NCBI GenBank assembly: GCA_049969495.1
Contig: JBMFOT010000033.1
Location: 1 to 38,723, forward strand
Direction of reading: 5' to 3'
From: HRBIN16 sp049969495
GTDB lineage: Bacteria > Armatimonadota > HRBIN16
DNA length: 38,723 nucleotides
Position 1 is the first letter of the stretch; every line of letters begins with the position of its first letter. The position numbers and the translations under genes are program-made. Shown here piece after piece: positions 1 through 8,643 of the stretch. A model generated the notes under the pieces. It searched no databases and had not been told where the DNA came from. It was given only the letters and a program-made list of their open reading frames with translations.

Positions 1-606
1 CTGCGAATACAACACCGGTCCCAACGTGACACCCGGGCACTTTTTGATACCTTCGCGGAAGCCCTGTTCGCGCTGTTCCGAAGACGCTGCGCCCTTGATG
101 AAGGGTATCATACCTACCTTGCCCTTGCCACCCACCAGCTGGCATAGCACCTCCGCCGCCTTCGCCGCCGCAGCGACGTTATCGGTAGCGACGAAGCTCA
201 GCGGGTCGTCCGAGTTCACGCCCGAGTCGATGGTGATGACGGGGATGCCCGCCTCCAACGCCTGCTTGACGATAGGAACCATTCCATCCGCATCGCACGC
301 CGCCATCACGATAGCATCCACTTTCTGGTTGATGAAATCTTCGAGGATGCGCTGTTGCCCCTCCACATCCGTCTCCTCGGCGGGACCTTTCCACAGAATC
401 TGCACCCCCTCTTCCTGCCCTGCCTGTTCCGCACCAGCCTTCACCGTCAGCCAGAACGAGTGCGCCGTGCCTTTAGGCACCACCGCAATGCGCAACTGCC
501 CCGACGGTGTGGTAGTAGCGCCAGGGGGCGTCTGGCGTTTCCCGCAGGCAGAAAGTAGCAAAGTGATCGCGGTCATTAGACTCAGCACACAGATAAAACG
601 ACGCAT
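1..606 (-). CDS. Sugar ABC transporter substrate-binding lipoprotein (partial, C-terminus off window)
   Basis: The reverse strand is open from an ATG at 606 to the window edge, giving 202 residues without a stop. The first 20 residues form a lipoprotein signal peptide ending in L-S-A-C with Cys21 as the lipidation site. After a short linker comes a periplasmic-binding-protein (type 1, ribose/galactose-like) N-domain: 'IAVVPKGTAHSFW' followed by 'DAIVMAACDADGM' and 'GIPVITIDSGV' are the typical beta-alpha repeats of RbsB/LsrB-like proteins. A GGAGG lies about 7 bases before the ATG. The protein should capture a sugar in the periplasm and deliver it to an ABC permease. The permease and ATPase genes would lie to the left, outside the window. 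The exact ligand cannot be told. Confidence 0.88.
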   Translation of the reverse strand, partial: MRRFICVLSLMTAITLLLSACGKRQTPPGATTTPSGQLRIAVVPKGTAHSFWLTVKAGAEQAGQEEGVQILWKGPAEETDVEGQQRILEDFINQKVDAIVMAACDADGMVPIVKQALEAGIPVITIDSGVNSDDPLSFVATDNVAAAAKAAEVLCQLVGGKGKVGMIPFIKGAASSEQREQGFREGIKKCPGVTLGPVLYSQ

Positions 607-773
607 AGCTACCCTCCAGTGTGTCTCTCAAATGGACTCTTCTCTTTTCGCGGGGAGCGTGGGGGTTCCTGCTTGTGAGAGAACATCAAGCCTGCAGCGT
701 ATGAACTTTGAAGTGCTCTGTTGCAAAGATAGGCATGGCTTGTGGTAGAGTACAAAAAGGAGTGTAAGAAACA

Positions 774-3056
774 ATGTTCGCACCGAAATCTGGTATACTG
801 ATTCCCGCATTGTTAGCAGTGCTACTCACCATAAACGCACAGGGAGGCCACATGCCTGCTTCATCCAACAATGCCCTGGCTTATTTGCAACGATGCAACG
901 TGGTGTGGGACGCGCCATCGCAAGACAGCTCCGGTTCCATGCCGTTGGGCAACGGCGACATCGGCATGAACGTGTGGGTAGAGCCGAACGGCGACCTGGT
1001 ATTTTACCTCAGCAAGACCGATGCGTGGAGCGAAATCAACCGTCTGCTCAAACTGGGCAGAGTACGCGTCACACTCTCCCCCGCCCTGCTGAGCGGTGGC
1101 AACTTTTTCCGTCAGGAGCTCCGCCTCTTGCAGGGCGAAGTGGTTGTACAGGGGGGCAATCCCCACAAGCCGGTGCTGCTGCGCGTGTGGATAGACGCCA
1201 ATCGCCCTGTGGTGTGGGTGGATGTGGAGAGCGCAGAGCCCGTACACGTCCGCGCGCAGCTGGAAATCTGGCGCAAGACCAACCGCAGGCTGGAGGGGCG
1301 CGAATTATTCAGCGCATACGGATTGATGGACGCTCCCTTCCCCGTGGTGGAACATGCGGACACCGTACTGCAAGAAAGTCGTGACAGCGTTGTTTGGTTC
1401 CATCGAAACCCGACCTCCATCTTTGAGCAGACCTTGCGCCACCAGGGTCTGGAAAGCCTAATCGGTAAACTGCCTGACCCTCTGCTCCATCGCACTTTCG
1501 GTGGAATGATACGCGGTAAGGGATTGGTTCGCGAGGACACTACTGCCCTGCGCAGTGAAACCCCGTCGAAGCGGTTTTCCATCGCCATTCACATCCTTAC
1601 CGCACAAACCGACACTGCAGAGGAGTGGGTCAAACAGATCGAAGCGCAAGCGGCGAGAGCGGAAGCAGTACCGCGCACCCAGGCGCGTGCCGCACACCAG
1701 CGCTGGTGGCTGAACTTCTGGAGACGCAGTTGGATTGTGGTAGGCGGAAGCCGGGATGCGGAAATTGTCACACTGGGCTATGCCCTGCAGAGATTTATCA
1801 ACGCCTGCGCGGGACGAGGCGCATACCCCATCAAGTTTAACGGCTCCATTTTCACCGTCGACTCGCGCGAACCCGACGAACACTTCGACGCCGACTACCG
1901 TCGCTGGGGCGGAGAGTACTGGTTTCAGAACACTCGCCTGCCCTACTGGAGTATGCTGCCTGCAGGCGACTTCGAGATGACGCACCCCCTGTTCAAGATG
2001 TGCCTGGATGCGTTACCACTGGCACAGGAGCGCACCCGACGCTACTTCGGGCATGAGGGAGCCTATTTCCCCGAGACGATGACCTTCTGGGGAACCTACG
2101 CTAACTGCAATTATGGATGGAACCGCGAGGGAAAACCCGTTTCCCATATCGATAACCCCTATATCCGCTACTACTATTCCTGTAACCTGGAACTGCTCTC
2201 CCTTGCGCTGGAATACTTCTTTCACACGGGTAACAAGCAGTTCTTGGGCCAGACGCTGCTTCCATTCGCCGATGCGGTAATCACCTTCTACGACCAGCAT
2301 TTCCCACGTGACGATTCCGGAAAATTGCTCCTCAAGCCGGCGCAATCTCTGGAAACATATCCTGAGGTGGTAAACCCTCTGCCGGACATCGCAGGGCTGC
2401 GCTGGACGCTGGAAGGGCTGTTAAGGTTACCGCTCAGTGGCAAAAACGCAGACCGGCGCAACCATTGGCGTCGTTTGTTGGGGCAGCTGCCCCCACTACC
2501 CATAAAAACGGAAAACGGACAGACCTTCCTGCTCCCCGCTCAGCAGATTCTGGCGCAACCTATCAACTCCGAAGACCCCGAACTGTACGCAGTGTTTCCC
2601 TACCGTCTGTACGGCGCAGGCAAGCCCAACCTTGAGGTAGCACGCAACACCTATGCACGACGACCTTACAAGGGCAACGAGGGCTGGCGGCAAGACCCGA
2701 TATGGGCGGCGATGCTGGGATTAACAGAAGAGGCGAAACGGATGGTCTCTCAGCGCTTCGCTACCAAACACCCGGGCAGCCGTTTTCCTGCCTTTTGGGG
2801 ACCGAACTATGACTGGATACCTGATCAGGACCATGGCTGCGCAGGCATGATTGCTCTGCAGGCGATGCTGATGCAGACCGATGGCGACCGCATCCTGCTG
2901 TTCCCTGCCTGGCCCAAAGAGTGGGATGTTTCCTTCCGCCTGCACGCGCCCGGCAAAATGGTGATAGAAGGCATCCTGCGCGGAGGCAAACTGCAATCGC
3001 TGAAGGTAACGCCCACCCGCAGAGAGAAGGATGTTATTGTCTTAGAGCCTCGGTAG
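774..3056 (+). CDS. Secreted DUF5703-type glycoside hydrolase-like protein
   Basis: 760 residues. The first 26 residues look like a signal peptide (basic start, then 'ILIPALLAVLLT', then A-Q-G-G). Residues about 35-310 resemble the DUF5703 N-terminal beta-sandwich ('NVVWDAPSQDSSGSMPLGNG', 'FYLSKTDAWSE'), which is related in architecture to GH95/GH65 enzymes. Residues about 320-700 are Trp/Tyr-rich and fit an alpha/alpha six-hairpin barrel, with a short C-terminal beta domain. An acidic residue in 'PAQSLETYPEV' is a candidate catalytic acid by analogy with GH95; this is inference. AGGAG precedes the ATG at 774. An in-frame ATG at 852 with AGGGAGG would give a form without signal peptide, but the signal peptide looks genuine. 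Substrate unknown; a plant or microbial polysaccharide side chain is likely. Confidence 0.75.
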   Translation: MFAPKSGILIPALLAVLLTINAQGGHMPASSNNALAYLQRCNVVWDAPSQDSSGSMPLGNGDIGMNVWVEPNGDLVFYLSKTDAWSEINRLLKLGRVRVTLSPALLSGGNFFRQELRLLQGEVVVQGGNPHKPVLLRVWIDANRPVVWVDVESAEPVHVRAQLEIWRKTNRRLEGRELFSAYGLMDAPFPVVEHADTVLQESRDSVVWFHRNPTSIFEQTLRHQGLESLIGKLPDPLLHRTFGGMIRGKGLVREDTTALRSETPSKRFSIAIHILTAQTDTAEEWVKQIEAQAARAEAVPRTQARAAHQRWWLNFWRRSWIVVGGSRDAEIVTLGYALQRFINACAGRGAYPIKFNGSIFTVDSREPDEHFDADYRRWGGEYWFQNTRLPYWSMLPAGDFEMTHPLFKMCLDALPLAQERTRRYFGHEGAYFPETMTFWGTYANCNYGWNREGKPVSHIDNPYIRYYYSCNLELLSLALEYFFHTGNKQFLGQTLLPFADAVITFYDQHFPRDDSGKLLLKPAQSLETYPEVVNPLPDIAGLRWTLEGLLRLPLSGKNADRRNHWRRLLGQLPPLPIKTENGQTFLLPAQQILAQPINSEDPELYAVFPYRLYGAGKPNLEVARNTYARRPYKGNEGWRQDPIWAAMLGLTEEAKRMVSQRFATKHPGSRFPAFWGPNYDWIPDQDHGCAGMIALQAMLMQTDGDRILLFPAWPKEWDVSFRLHAPGKMVIEGILRGGKLQSLKVTPTRREKDVIVLEPR

Positions 3057-3070
3057 GGTAGGAGCGATTT

Positions 3071-4111
3071 ATGCCCCGAGCGGTCGTAACAGGTGGGGCG
3101 GGCTTTCTGGGCTCGCATCTGGTGGACAGGCTGCTGGCGGAAGGCTATGAGGTTATCGTGCTGGATAACCTGATAACCGGCAGCGTGCACAACATTGTGC
3201 ACCTGGCGGGTAACGAGCGGTTCCGCTTTATCAAGCAGGATGTCACCGAGTATCTGTACATCGACGGCGCGGTAGATATCGTCTTTCACTTCGCTTCCCC
3301 TGCCAGTCCGGTAGATTTCGCCACCAAGCCCATCCAGATACTGAAGGTCAATGCGCTGGGCACGCACAAAACGCTGGGGCTGGCAAAGGCGAAGAGGGCG
3401 CGGTACGTGCTGGCGTCCACCTCTGAGGTGTACGGTGACCCGCTGGTGCATCCGCAAACCGAAGACTACACGGGCAACGTGAATCCGGTGGGTGTTCGCG
3501 GGGCGTACGATGAAGGCAAACGCTTTGCGGAAGCGATGACGATGGCGTACCATCGGCATCATGGCTTGGACACGCGCATTGTGCGCATTTTCAATACCTT
3601 TGGTGAACGCATGCGGCTGGACGATGGCAGGATGATACCCAACTTTATCGGGCAGGCACTGCGCGGGGAACCCATCACCGTATACGGCGATGGACAGCAG
3701 ACACGCAGTTTCTGCTATGTTTCCGACCTGATTGAAGGCATCTGGCGGCTTGCGCAGCTACCAGACTACCATGAGCCGGTGAATATCGGCAATCCCGATG
3801 AGCGCACCGTGCTGGAGATTGCACAGCTGATTAAGAGCCTGGCGCAAAGCCCCAGCGAAATTGTCTTTCGTCCTCTGTTCTCACCCGATGAGCCACGCCG
3901 GCGCAAACCGGATATTACTCGCGCCCGCCAGCTGCTGGGATGGGAACCACAGGTGAGCATAGAAGAGGGATTAAGGCGCACCATCGAGTTCTTCCGGGCG
4001 CACCTGTCCTCCCCTAGCGCAGAACCTCTTCTTCCTCTGCCAGAGCATCCAGGAAAGCGTCCACACCCGCTTGCGCCACGATGCGGTCCTGTTCAATCGT
4101 ACCTGAGCTGA
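3071..4111 (+). CDS. NAD-dependent epimerase/dehydratase, UDP-glucuronate decarboxylase-like
   Basis: 346-residue extended short-chain dehydrogenase. The NAD-binding G-G-A-G-F-L-G motif is at residues 7-13, the catalytic Ser/Thr lies in 'LASTSEVYGD', and the Tyr/Lys pair in 'GAYDEGKRFAE'. The Y-D-E-G-K-R signature and the preceding 'NPVG' are characteristic of UDP-glucuronate decarboxylases (UXS, making UDP-xylose), so that is the likely reaction. It starts 14 bases after the upstream glycosidase, consistent with co-transcription. The family normally ends near residue 312-315. Here about 32 extra residues, rich in Pro, are encoded over the antisense 3' end of the next gene, which suggests loss of an earlier stop. 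Other nucleotide-sugar epimerase activities cannot be excluded. Confidence 0.88.
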   Translation: MPRAVVTGGAGFLGSHLVDRLLAEGYEVIVLDNLITGSVHNIVHLAGNERFRFIKQDVTEYLYIDGAVDIVFHFASPASPVDFATKPIQILKVNALGTHKTLGLAKAKRARYVLASTSEVYGDPLVHPQTEDYTGNVNPVGVRGAYDEGKRFAEAMTMAYHRHHGLDTRIVRIFNTFGERMRLDDGRMIPNFIGQALRGEPITVYGDGQQTRSFCYVSDLIEGIWRLAQLPDYHEPVNIGNPDERTVLEIAQLIKSLAQSPSEIVFRPLFSPDEPRRRKPDITRARQLLGWEPQVSIEEGLRRTIEFFRAHLSSPSAEPLLPLPEHPGKRPHPLAPRCGPVQSYLS

Positions 4112-4475
4112 CGCCTACTGCACCGATAACCTGACCGTTGACGATAATCGGCAAGCCACCACCAAAAATCATGAAGCGCCCCTGGTTACTTACATGGATG
4201 CCAAACGCCGCACCGCCTTGGGGCGAGGCGATAGTAGCATATTCATGCGTGCCACGCCGTGTCCCCGCCGCGGTGAACGCCTTATTGATGGCGATGTCGA
4301 TGCTGGTGATGCGGGCGTTATCCATACGGCTGAAGGCGACGAGATTGCCGCCGTCGTCCACTACGGCGATGTCCATATCCTGTCCCAGCTCGCGTGACTT
4401 GGCTTCACAAGCCTGAATGATTAACTTTGCCCCTTCCAGCGTCAGTTTGATGCGGTTTCGCTGTACCAGCGCCAT
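4014..4475 (-). CDS. GlcG/HbpS family protein (DUF336)
   Basis: 153 residues covering the whole GlcG/HbpS fold. 'LTLEGAKLIIQACEAKS' opens the domain, 'DMDIAVVDDGGNLVAFSRMD' is the signature strand-turn, and the C-terminal half contains 'GGLPIIVNGQVIGAVGVSSG'. Members of this family bind haem or small ligands, or act in corrinoid, glycolate or diol metabolism; no specific role is assigned. GGGAGG sits 9 bases before the ATG. The 3' end overlaps the convergent epimerase gene by 98 bp. A good promoter is present upstream at 4529-4557. Confidence 0.85.
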   Translation of the reverse strand: MALVQRNRIKLTLEGAKLIIQACEAKSRELGQDMDIAVVDDGGNLVAFSRMDNARITSIDIAINKAFTAAGTRRGTHEYATIASPQGGAAFGIHVSNQGRFMIFGGGLPIIVNGQVIGAVGVSSGTIEQDRIVAQAGVDAFLDALAEEEEVLR

Positions 4476-4528
4476 ACGCTCATGCCTCCCTTGTGGAAAA
4501 AATCATGCTGTTGACATTCGGTGCTCTC

Positions 4529-4557
4529 AGTATACCACTTTGTGCAATAATGGGCAA
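4529..4557 (-). promoter_or_regulatory. Promoter of the GlcG/HbpS-like gene
   Basis: Reading the reverse strand: -35 TTGCCC at 4557-4552, 17-base spacer, then an extended -10 TGG-TATACT at 4537-4529. It lies about 50 bases before the ATG at 4475. Confidence 0.55.
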
Positions 4558-4606
4558 CCGAAGGAAGGGCAGGAAGCGTTTTGCACGTGTCGAATCCGGA
4601 TAACGT

Positions 4607-5605
4607 ATGAAACGCTGGCTATTGGTATGGGCAGGGGTGGTTTTCATCTCAGGGGCGGTATGGGGAGATAAGCATCTGCCGGACAAGTGGCGTGCCCCTT
4701 TGCCGGTGCGCAACGCCGAGCCGCTGAATACCCTCTTCCTTCAAGCTCCTCCGGCTTCTGCGTCAGTTCTACCGGACAACAAGGTGCAAATCCGGTTGAG
4801 TCTTGATGTGGTGAACCACCTGCTGTTTGACAGGTCGGGGGATAATCGCTACGAACAGGACTTCGAAATACAGCGGCTCACCGCTATATATGCGCGAGGG
4901 GTCGGACGCGGCACGGAGGTGGCGGTATATGTACCTGTGCTGGCACGCAACGGCGGTTTTCTGGATGAGGCGATCAACGTCTGGCACCGCTGGTTTGGGT
5001 TCAAAGGAGGCGGGCGGGCAAGCCACCGTAATTACCAGGTACACGAATGGATTGTACATGGAGGAAAGACCCTTGTTCTGCTGGATACGCCTGCCTTTGG
5101 GGTGGGAGATGTGGTCGTGGAGGGGCGCAAGTCGCTGGGGCAATCCGGGCGGAGTTTTTGGGCGGTACGGGTGATGCTGAAATTGCCTACCGGCAACGCT
5201 GCGCAGCAGTTCGGCAGTGGGGCGGTGGATACAGGAGCAGGGGTTATCTGTACCTACCGGAGCAACAACCGGCTGGTATGGCACGGGAACCTAAGCACCG
5301 TATGGGTGGGGAAGCCCACACGTCTCGGCGTTCCTGCCCGTGGTATGGTGCAGTGGATGCTGGCAGCAGAGTATCTGCTCGATACACGAACGTCCTTCGT
5401 TTTGCAGGTAGACGATAATCGTGCTCCGGTGGTAGTGGGCACGCCATACGCCGATGGCACACGTCGCTCGCTCACTGTGGGGCTGGTCAGGGAGATCCGC
5501 CCCGGGCTGTGTGCCGAGATATCGCTTACTGAAAATCAGTTCGGATGGCTGGCACGAATCGCGCCGGATTTTCATCTACATCTTGGCATACGATGGTATC
5601 GCTGA
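4607..5605 (+). CDS. Secreted beta-barrel-like protein, probable DUF3187 family
   Basis: 332 residues with an N-terminal signal peptide ('MKRWLLVWAGVVFISGAVWG'). The mature protein begins with a 'PLPVRNAEPLNTLFLQ' segment followed by alternating polar/hydrophobic strands with many aromatic residues. It ends in 'LHLGIRWYR', close to the terminal aromatic signature of outer-membrane beta-barrels. This pattern matches what I recall of the DUF3187 family, whose members are predicted outer-membrane proteins of unknown function. It is divergent from the GlcG-like gene and stops 81 bases before pstS. No strong Shine-Dalgarno is seen. Function unknown; localisation is inferred from signal peptide and strand pattern only. 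Confidence 0.6.
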   Translation: MKRWLLVWAGVVFISGAVWGDKHLPDKWRAPLPVRNAEPLNTLFLQAPPASASVLPDNKVQIRLSLDVVNHLLFDRSGDNRYEQDFEIQRLTAIYARGVGRGTEVAVYVPVLARNGGFLDEAINVWHRWFGFKGGGRASHRNYQVHEWIVHGGKTLVLLDTPAFGVGDVVVEGRKSLGQSGRSFWAVRVMLKLPTGNAAQQFGSGAVDTGAGVICTYRSNNRLVWHGNLSTVWVGKPTRLGVPARGMVQWMLAAEYLLDTRTSFVLQVDDNRAPVVVGTPYADGTRRSLTVGLVREIRPGLCAEISLTENQFGWLARIAPDFHLHLGIRWYR

Positions 5606-5609
5606 GCCC

Positions 5610-5649
5610 TTAAAACGATTTTAACAATTGTGCGCTACGATGCTAATAG
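5610..5649 (+). promoter_or_regulatory. PHO-box-like direct repeats and promoter before pstS
   Basis: TTAAAA at 5610-5615 and TTAACA at 5621-5626 are direct repeats with an 11-base period, the geometry of PhoB/PhoP sites. The second copy also matches a -35 box (TTGACA, 5 of 6). It is followed after 17 bases by an extended, weak -10, TGC-TAATAG, at 5641-5649. An imperfect hairpin GTTCC-TTAAG-GGAAC lies at 5653-5667 and AAGGAGG at 5675-5681. Activator binding is inferred; no phoB/phoR genes are in the window. Confidence 0.5.
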
Positions 5650-5686
5650 TTAGTTCCTTAAGGGAACGGAAACGAAGGAGGCGGAC

Positions 5687-6742
5687 ATGCATCAAAGAGG
5701 CGTTATCGCGGTGGTGGCGGCACTGGCAGTGGTGTCGGTGCTGGCAATAGTGGGGTGTGCGCCTAAGAGGGGAACGACAACCGTGTCCACTGCAAAGGTT
5801 CAGATTACAGGGGCAGGCTCCACATTCGTATATCCCCTGATGTCACGCTGGTCTTCGGAGTATGCGAAGCTGACCGGCGTGCAGGTAAACTACCAGAGCA
5901 TCGGTAGCGGTGGTGGTATTCAGCAGTTCAAGGAAGGCACCATCGACTTCGGCGCGACCGATGTGGCGGTTTCGGAAGAGGAGGAAAAGAGCTTCACCCG
6001 TCCGTTTGTACAATTCCCTGTGGTGGCAGGCACGGAGGCGGTGGTATACAACCTGCCAGGCATCACAGAGCACCTGAATCTCACACCAGCGGTGCTTGCG
6101 GATATCTTTCTGGGCAAAATCAAGAAATGGAACGATCCACGCATTGCCCAGTTGAATCCAGGTGTTCAGCTGCCCAATCTGGACATTGTGGTCGTTCACC
6201 GGTCAGACGGAAGCGGCACGACCTACATCTTCACCGATTACCTTTCCACCGTAAGCAAGGAGTGGGAGCAGAAGGTGGGGCGCGGCAAGTCGGTGAGCTG
6301 GCCCGTAGGGGTTGGCGGGAAAGGTAATGAAGGCGTGACCGGTCAGGTGAAGCAGCTGCCTGGCGCAATCGGCTATGTGGAGCTGAGTTACGCGGTACAG
6401 AACAACCTGACCTTCGCCGCTATCCAGAATGCGGCAGGCAAGTTCGTGCTGCCGGGCAAAGACACGGGCGAAGAGGCAACGCGTGCGGCGGTAGAGCGAT
6501 TGAAACAAGACATCCGCAGTAGCGCGGTGAATATGCCCGGCGAGAACAGCTACCCGATAACCGGCTTCGTGTATGTGCTGCTGGATAAGCAGCCAAAAGA
6601 CACTGCGAAAGCGGCGGAGATGAAGAAGTTCTTCGAGTGGGCATTGAAAGAGGGACAGAAGATGGCGCCTGAGTTGGGCTACGTGCCGCTTGCCGAAGAG
6701 GTCGTTCAAATGTCGCTGCAGAAGCTCGCCGAGGTGCCTTAA
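5687..6742 (+). CDS. pstS: Phosphate ABC transporter substrate-binding lipoprotein PstS
   Basis: 351 residues. Residues 1-23 are a lipoprotein signal peptide ending I-V-G-C with Cys24 as lipid anchor. The mature protein carries the classic PstS motifs: 'GAGSTFVYPLMSRW' near the N-terminus, 'YQSIGSGGGIQQF' and 'VHRSDGSGTTYIFTDYL', which make the phosphate-binding pocket, and 'PITGFVYVLLDK' toward the C-terminus. It captures inorganic phosphate outside the cytoplasmic membrane for PstCAB. First gene of the pstSCAB operon, with AAGGAGG 5 bases before the ATG and a PHO-box-like element upstream. pstC starts 4 bases after its stop. Confidence 0.97.
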   Translation: MHQRGVIAVVAALAVVSVLAIVGCAPKRGTTTVSTAKVQITGAGSTFVYPLMSRWSSEYAKLTGVQVNYQSIGSGGGIQQFKEGTIDFGATDVAVSEEEEKSFTRPFVQFPVVAGTEAVVYNLPGITEHLNLTPAVLADIFLGKIKKWNDPRIAQLNPGVQLPNLDIVVVHRSDGSGTTYIFTDYLSTVSKEWEQKVGRGKSVSWPVGVGGKGNEGVTGQVKQLPGAIGYVELSYAVQNNLTFAAIQNAAGKFVLPGKDTGEEATRAAVERLKQDIRSSAVNMPGENSYPITGFVYVLLDKQPKDTAKAAEMKKFFEWALKEGQKMAPELGYVPLAEEVVQMSLQKLAEVP

Positions 6743-6746
6743 CAGC

Positions 6747-7718
6747 ATGGGTAAAGCAGCGGACGCCTCTGCGGATGTGCAAGTACGCAGACGAGGCGGA
6801 GGCGCAACCTTTTGGCCCGACCGCCTGTTTCGAGCTGTGGTGGTAACGTGCGCCTCCGCGCTGGGTCTGCTGCTCGTGTTTTTTGCGTACGAGCTGTGGC
6901 AGTCTTCAACGTTGAGTATTCGCACCTTTGGCTGGCGATTCTGGGTATCGCAGGAGTGGGACCCTGTGCGCCAGCGGTTCGGCGCGTTGCCTTTCATCTG
7001 GGGCACGCTGGTGACCTCTATTGCCGCACTGGTTATCGCGGTGCCACTCAGTTTGGGCACTGCCATCTTCATTGCGGAGGTAGCACCTCGATGGGTGCGG
7101 CAGCCAGTCTCGTTCGTGGTAGAGCTGCTGGCAGCCATTCCTTCCGTTGTGTACGGCCTGTGGGGTGTGTTCGTGATGGTACCATGGCTGCGGGAGCACG
7201 TGCAGAAGCCGCTGGTAGAGCGGTTCGGACACATTCCCCTGTTCGAGGGTCCGGCTGTCGGCGTCAGTATGATGGCGGCGATACTGGTGCTGGCGGTGAT
7301 GATTATCCCGTACATTACTGCGGTATCCCGCGAGGTGATTCTGGCGGTGCCGCAGGCACAACGCGAGGCGTCGTATGGTCTGGGCGCAACCAAGTGGGAA
7401 ACCATCCGTCGGGTGGTATTGCGCTACGCGCGAGTGGGGATTCTGGGAGCGATTATCCTCGGTTACGGGCGTGCTGTAGGAGAGACAATGGCGGTGACGA
7501 TGGTGATCGGCAACCGCCCCGACATAACGTTGTCTCTACTGCAGCCGGGTTACACGATGGCAAGCGTGATCGCTAACGAGTTCACCGAAGCCACTTCACC
7601 GCTATATCTTTCCGCGCTTACGGAGATAGGTTTGTTGCTGTTTGTCATTACGCTGTTTATCAACGCTCTGGCTCGGCTGTTGGTGTGGCGCGTCTCTCGA
7701 GGGGAGGTGCATTACTGA
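6747..7718 (+). CDS. pstC: Phosphate ABC transporter permease PstC
   Basis: 323 residues from the ATG at 6747, chosen because it follows the pstS stop by 4 bases with GAGGTG about 10 bases upstream; a longer reading frame back to 6690 would overlap pstS. The protein begins with a charged cytoplasmic leader and then about six membrane segments, for example 'FIWGTLVTSIAALVIAVPL' and 'GVSMMAAILVLAVMIIPYI'. The EAA loop that contacts the ATPase reads 'REASYGLGATKWETI'. It forms the phosphate channel together with PstA. The stop TGA overlaps the pstA ATG by one base, indicating translational coupling. Confidence 0.95.
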   Translation: MGKAADASADVQVRRRGGGATFWPDRLFRAVVVTCASALGLLLVFFAYELWQSSTLSIRTFGWRFWVSQEWDPVRQRFGALPFIWGTLVTSIAALVIAVPLSLGTAIFIAEVAPRWVRQPVSFVVELLAAIPSVVYGLWGVFVMVPWLREHVQKPLVERFGHIPLFEGPAVGVSMMAAILVLAVMIIPYITAVSREVILAVPQAQREASYGLGATKWETIRRVVLRYARVGILGAIILGYGRAVGETMAVTMVIGNRPDITLSLLQPGYTMASVIANEFTEATSPLYLSALTEIGLLLFVITLFINALARLLVWRVSRGEVHY

Positions 7719-8575
7719 TGCGCCCTTCACCGGTGCATGAACTGTGGCGCAGGTTCCTCAACATTGCAGCTCTGGCGCTTACCGGTATCTGCGCCATCGT
7801 GGTGATGGCGCCGGTGTTCATCATCCTTGCCTACCTGGTGGTCAACGGCATTCGCTCGCTGAACATCGAGTTTCTCACCAGCTTGCCGAAGTCGCCAGGG
7901 GAGCCGGGCGGTGGCATGGCAAATGCCATCGTGGGCAGCTTCTATATGGTGGGGCTTGCGCTCATCCTTTCTCTGCCTGTGGGAGTGGGCGCGGGGGTGT
8001 ACCTAGCGGAGTTCGGACGAACCCGCTATGCCAACGTGGTACGTTTCATGGCGGACGTGCTCAACGGTGTGCCCAGCATTGTGATCGGCGTGTCGGTGTG
8101 GGCGTTACTGGTAGTGCCGATGCGCTCATTCTCCGCACTGGCTGGTGGAGTGGCGTTGTCGTTCATCATGATTCCGATGATTGCCCGCACTACCGAAGAG
8201 ATGGTACGCTCTGTGCCTAACGCCTTGCGCGAGGCTTCGCTGGGGTTAGGGGCTACCTACGCTCGCACCATGTGGAGTGTGGTGTTGCCCGCAGCGAGGG
8301 GAGGTATCGTGACGGGCGTGATGCTGGCTCTGGCGCGAGTGTTTGGAGAGGCGGCGCCACTGCTCTTTACCGCGCTGGGTAACCGATTCTGGAACCTGTA
8401 TCTGGACCGTCCGATGGCGAACCTGCCTACCCAGATTTACGAATACGCCAAGTCGCCCTACGAGGACTGGCACCGTCAGGCTTGGGCTGCCGCGCTGGTG
8501 CTTATCATCGTGGTGCTGGTTTTAAACATCATCGCGCGGGTATCTACCCGCGAGCGCTATCGTGCGCTGAGGTGA
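7718..8575 (+). CDS. pstA: Phosphate ABC transporter permease PstA
   Basis: 285 residues from the ATG at 7718, which overlaps the pstC stop (TGATG) and has GGGGAGG upstream. Family features include 'MAPVFIILAYLVVNGIRSLN' in the first membrane segment, the 'PGGMANAIVGSFY'-type region (here 'GGGMANAIVGSFYM') and the EAA loop 'LREASLGLGATYARTMW'. The C-terminal segment 'LPTQIYEYAKSPYEDW' is typical of PstA. Second channel subunit of the high-affinity phosphate importer. The gene is followed by pstB after 68 bases. Confidence 0.95.
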   Translation: MRPSPVHELWRRFLNIAALALTGICAIVVMAPVFIILAYLVVNGIRSLNIEFLTSLPKSPGEPGGGMANAIVGSFYMVGLALILSLPVGVGAGVYLAEFGRTRYANVVRFMADVLNGVPSIVIGVSVWALLVVPMRSFSALAGGVALSFIMIPMIARTTEEMVRSVPNALREASLGLGATYARTMWSVVLPAARGGIVTGVMLALARVFGEAAPLLFTALGNRFWNLYLDRPMANLPTQIYEYAKSPYEDWHRQAWAAALVLIIVVLVLNIIARVSTRERYRALR

Positions 8576-8643
8576 GAGGTATGCAGGAAGGTATCCATAC
8601 TTCTACCGTCCAACCTGTAGCATTGATGCAGGAGGATGCATTC

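Noticed and set aside
26..748. 240-codon open frame on the forward strand
   Set aside because: It is antisense to the sugar-binding lipoprotein, whose signal peptide and domain motifs are clear; the forward translation is low-complexity and Ser/Pro/Cys-rich.
714..752. TTGCAA ... TAGAGT as promoter for the DUF5703 gene
   Set aside because: Spacer of 19 bases and poor -10; not distinguishable from background. TGGTATACT at 791-799 inside the signal-peptide region was also considered, but has no -35 and would remove a good signal peptide.
6203..7405. 400-codon reverse frame across pstS/pstC
   Set aside because: Antisense to two unmistakable Pst genes; no motif, and composition reflects GC-rich third positions of the other strand.
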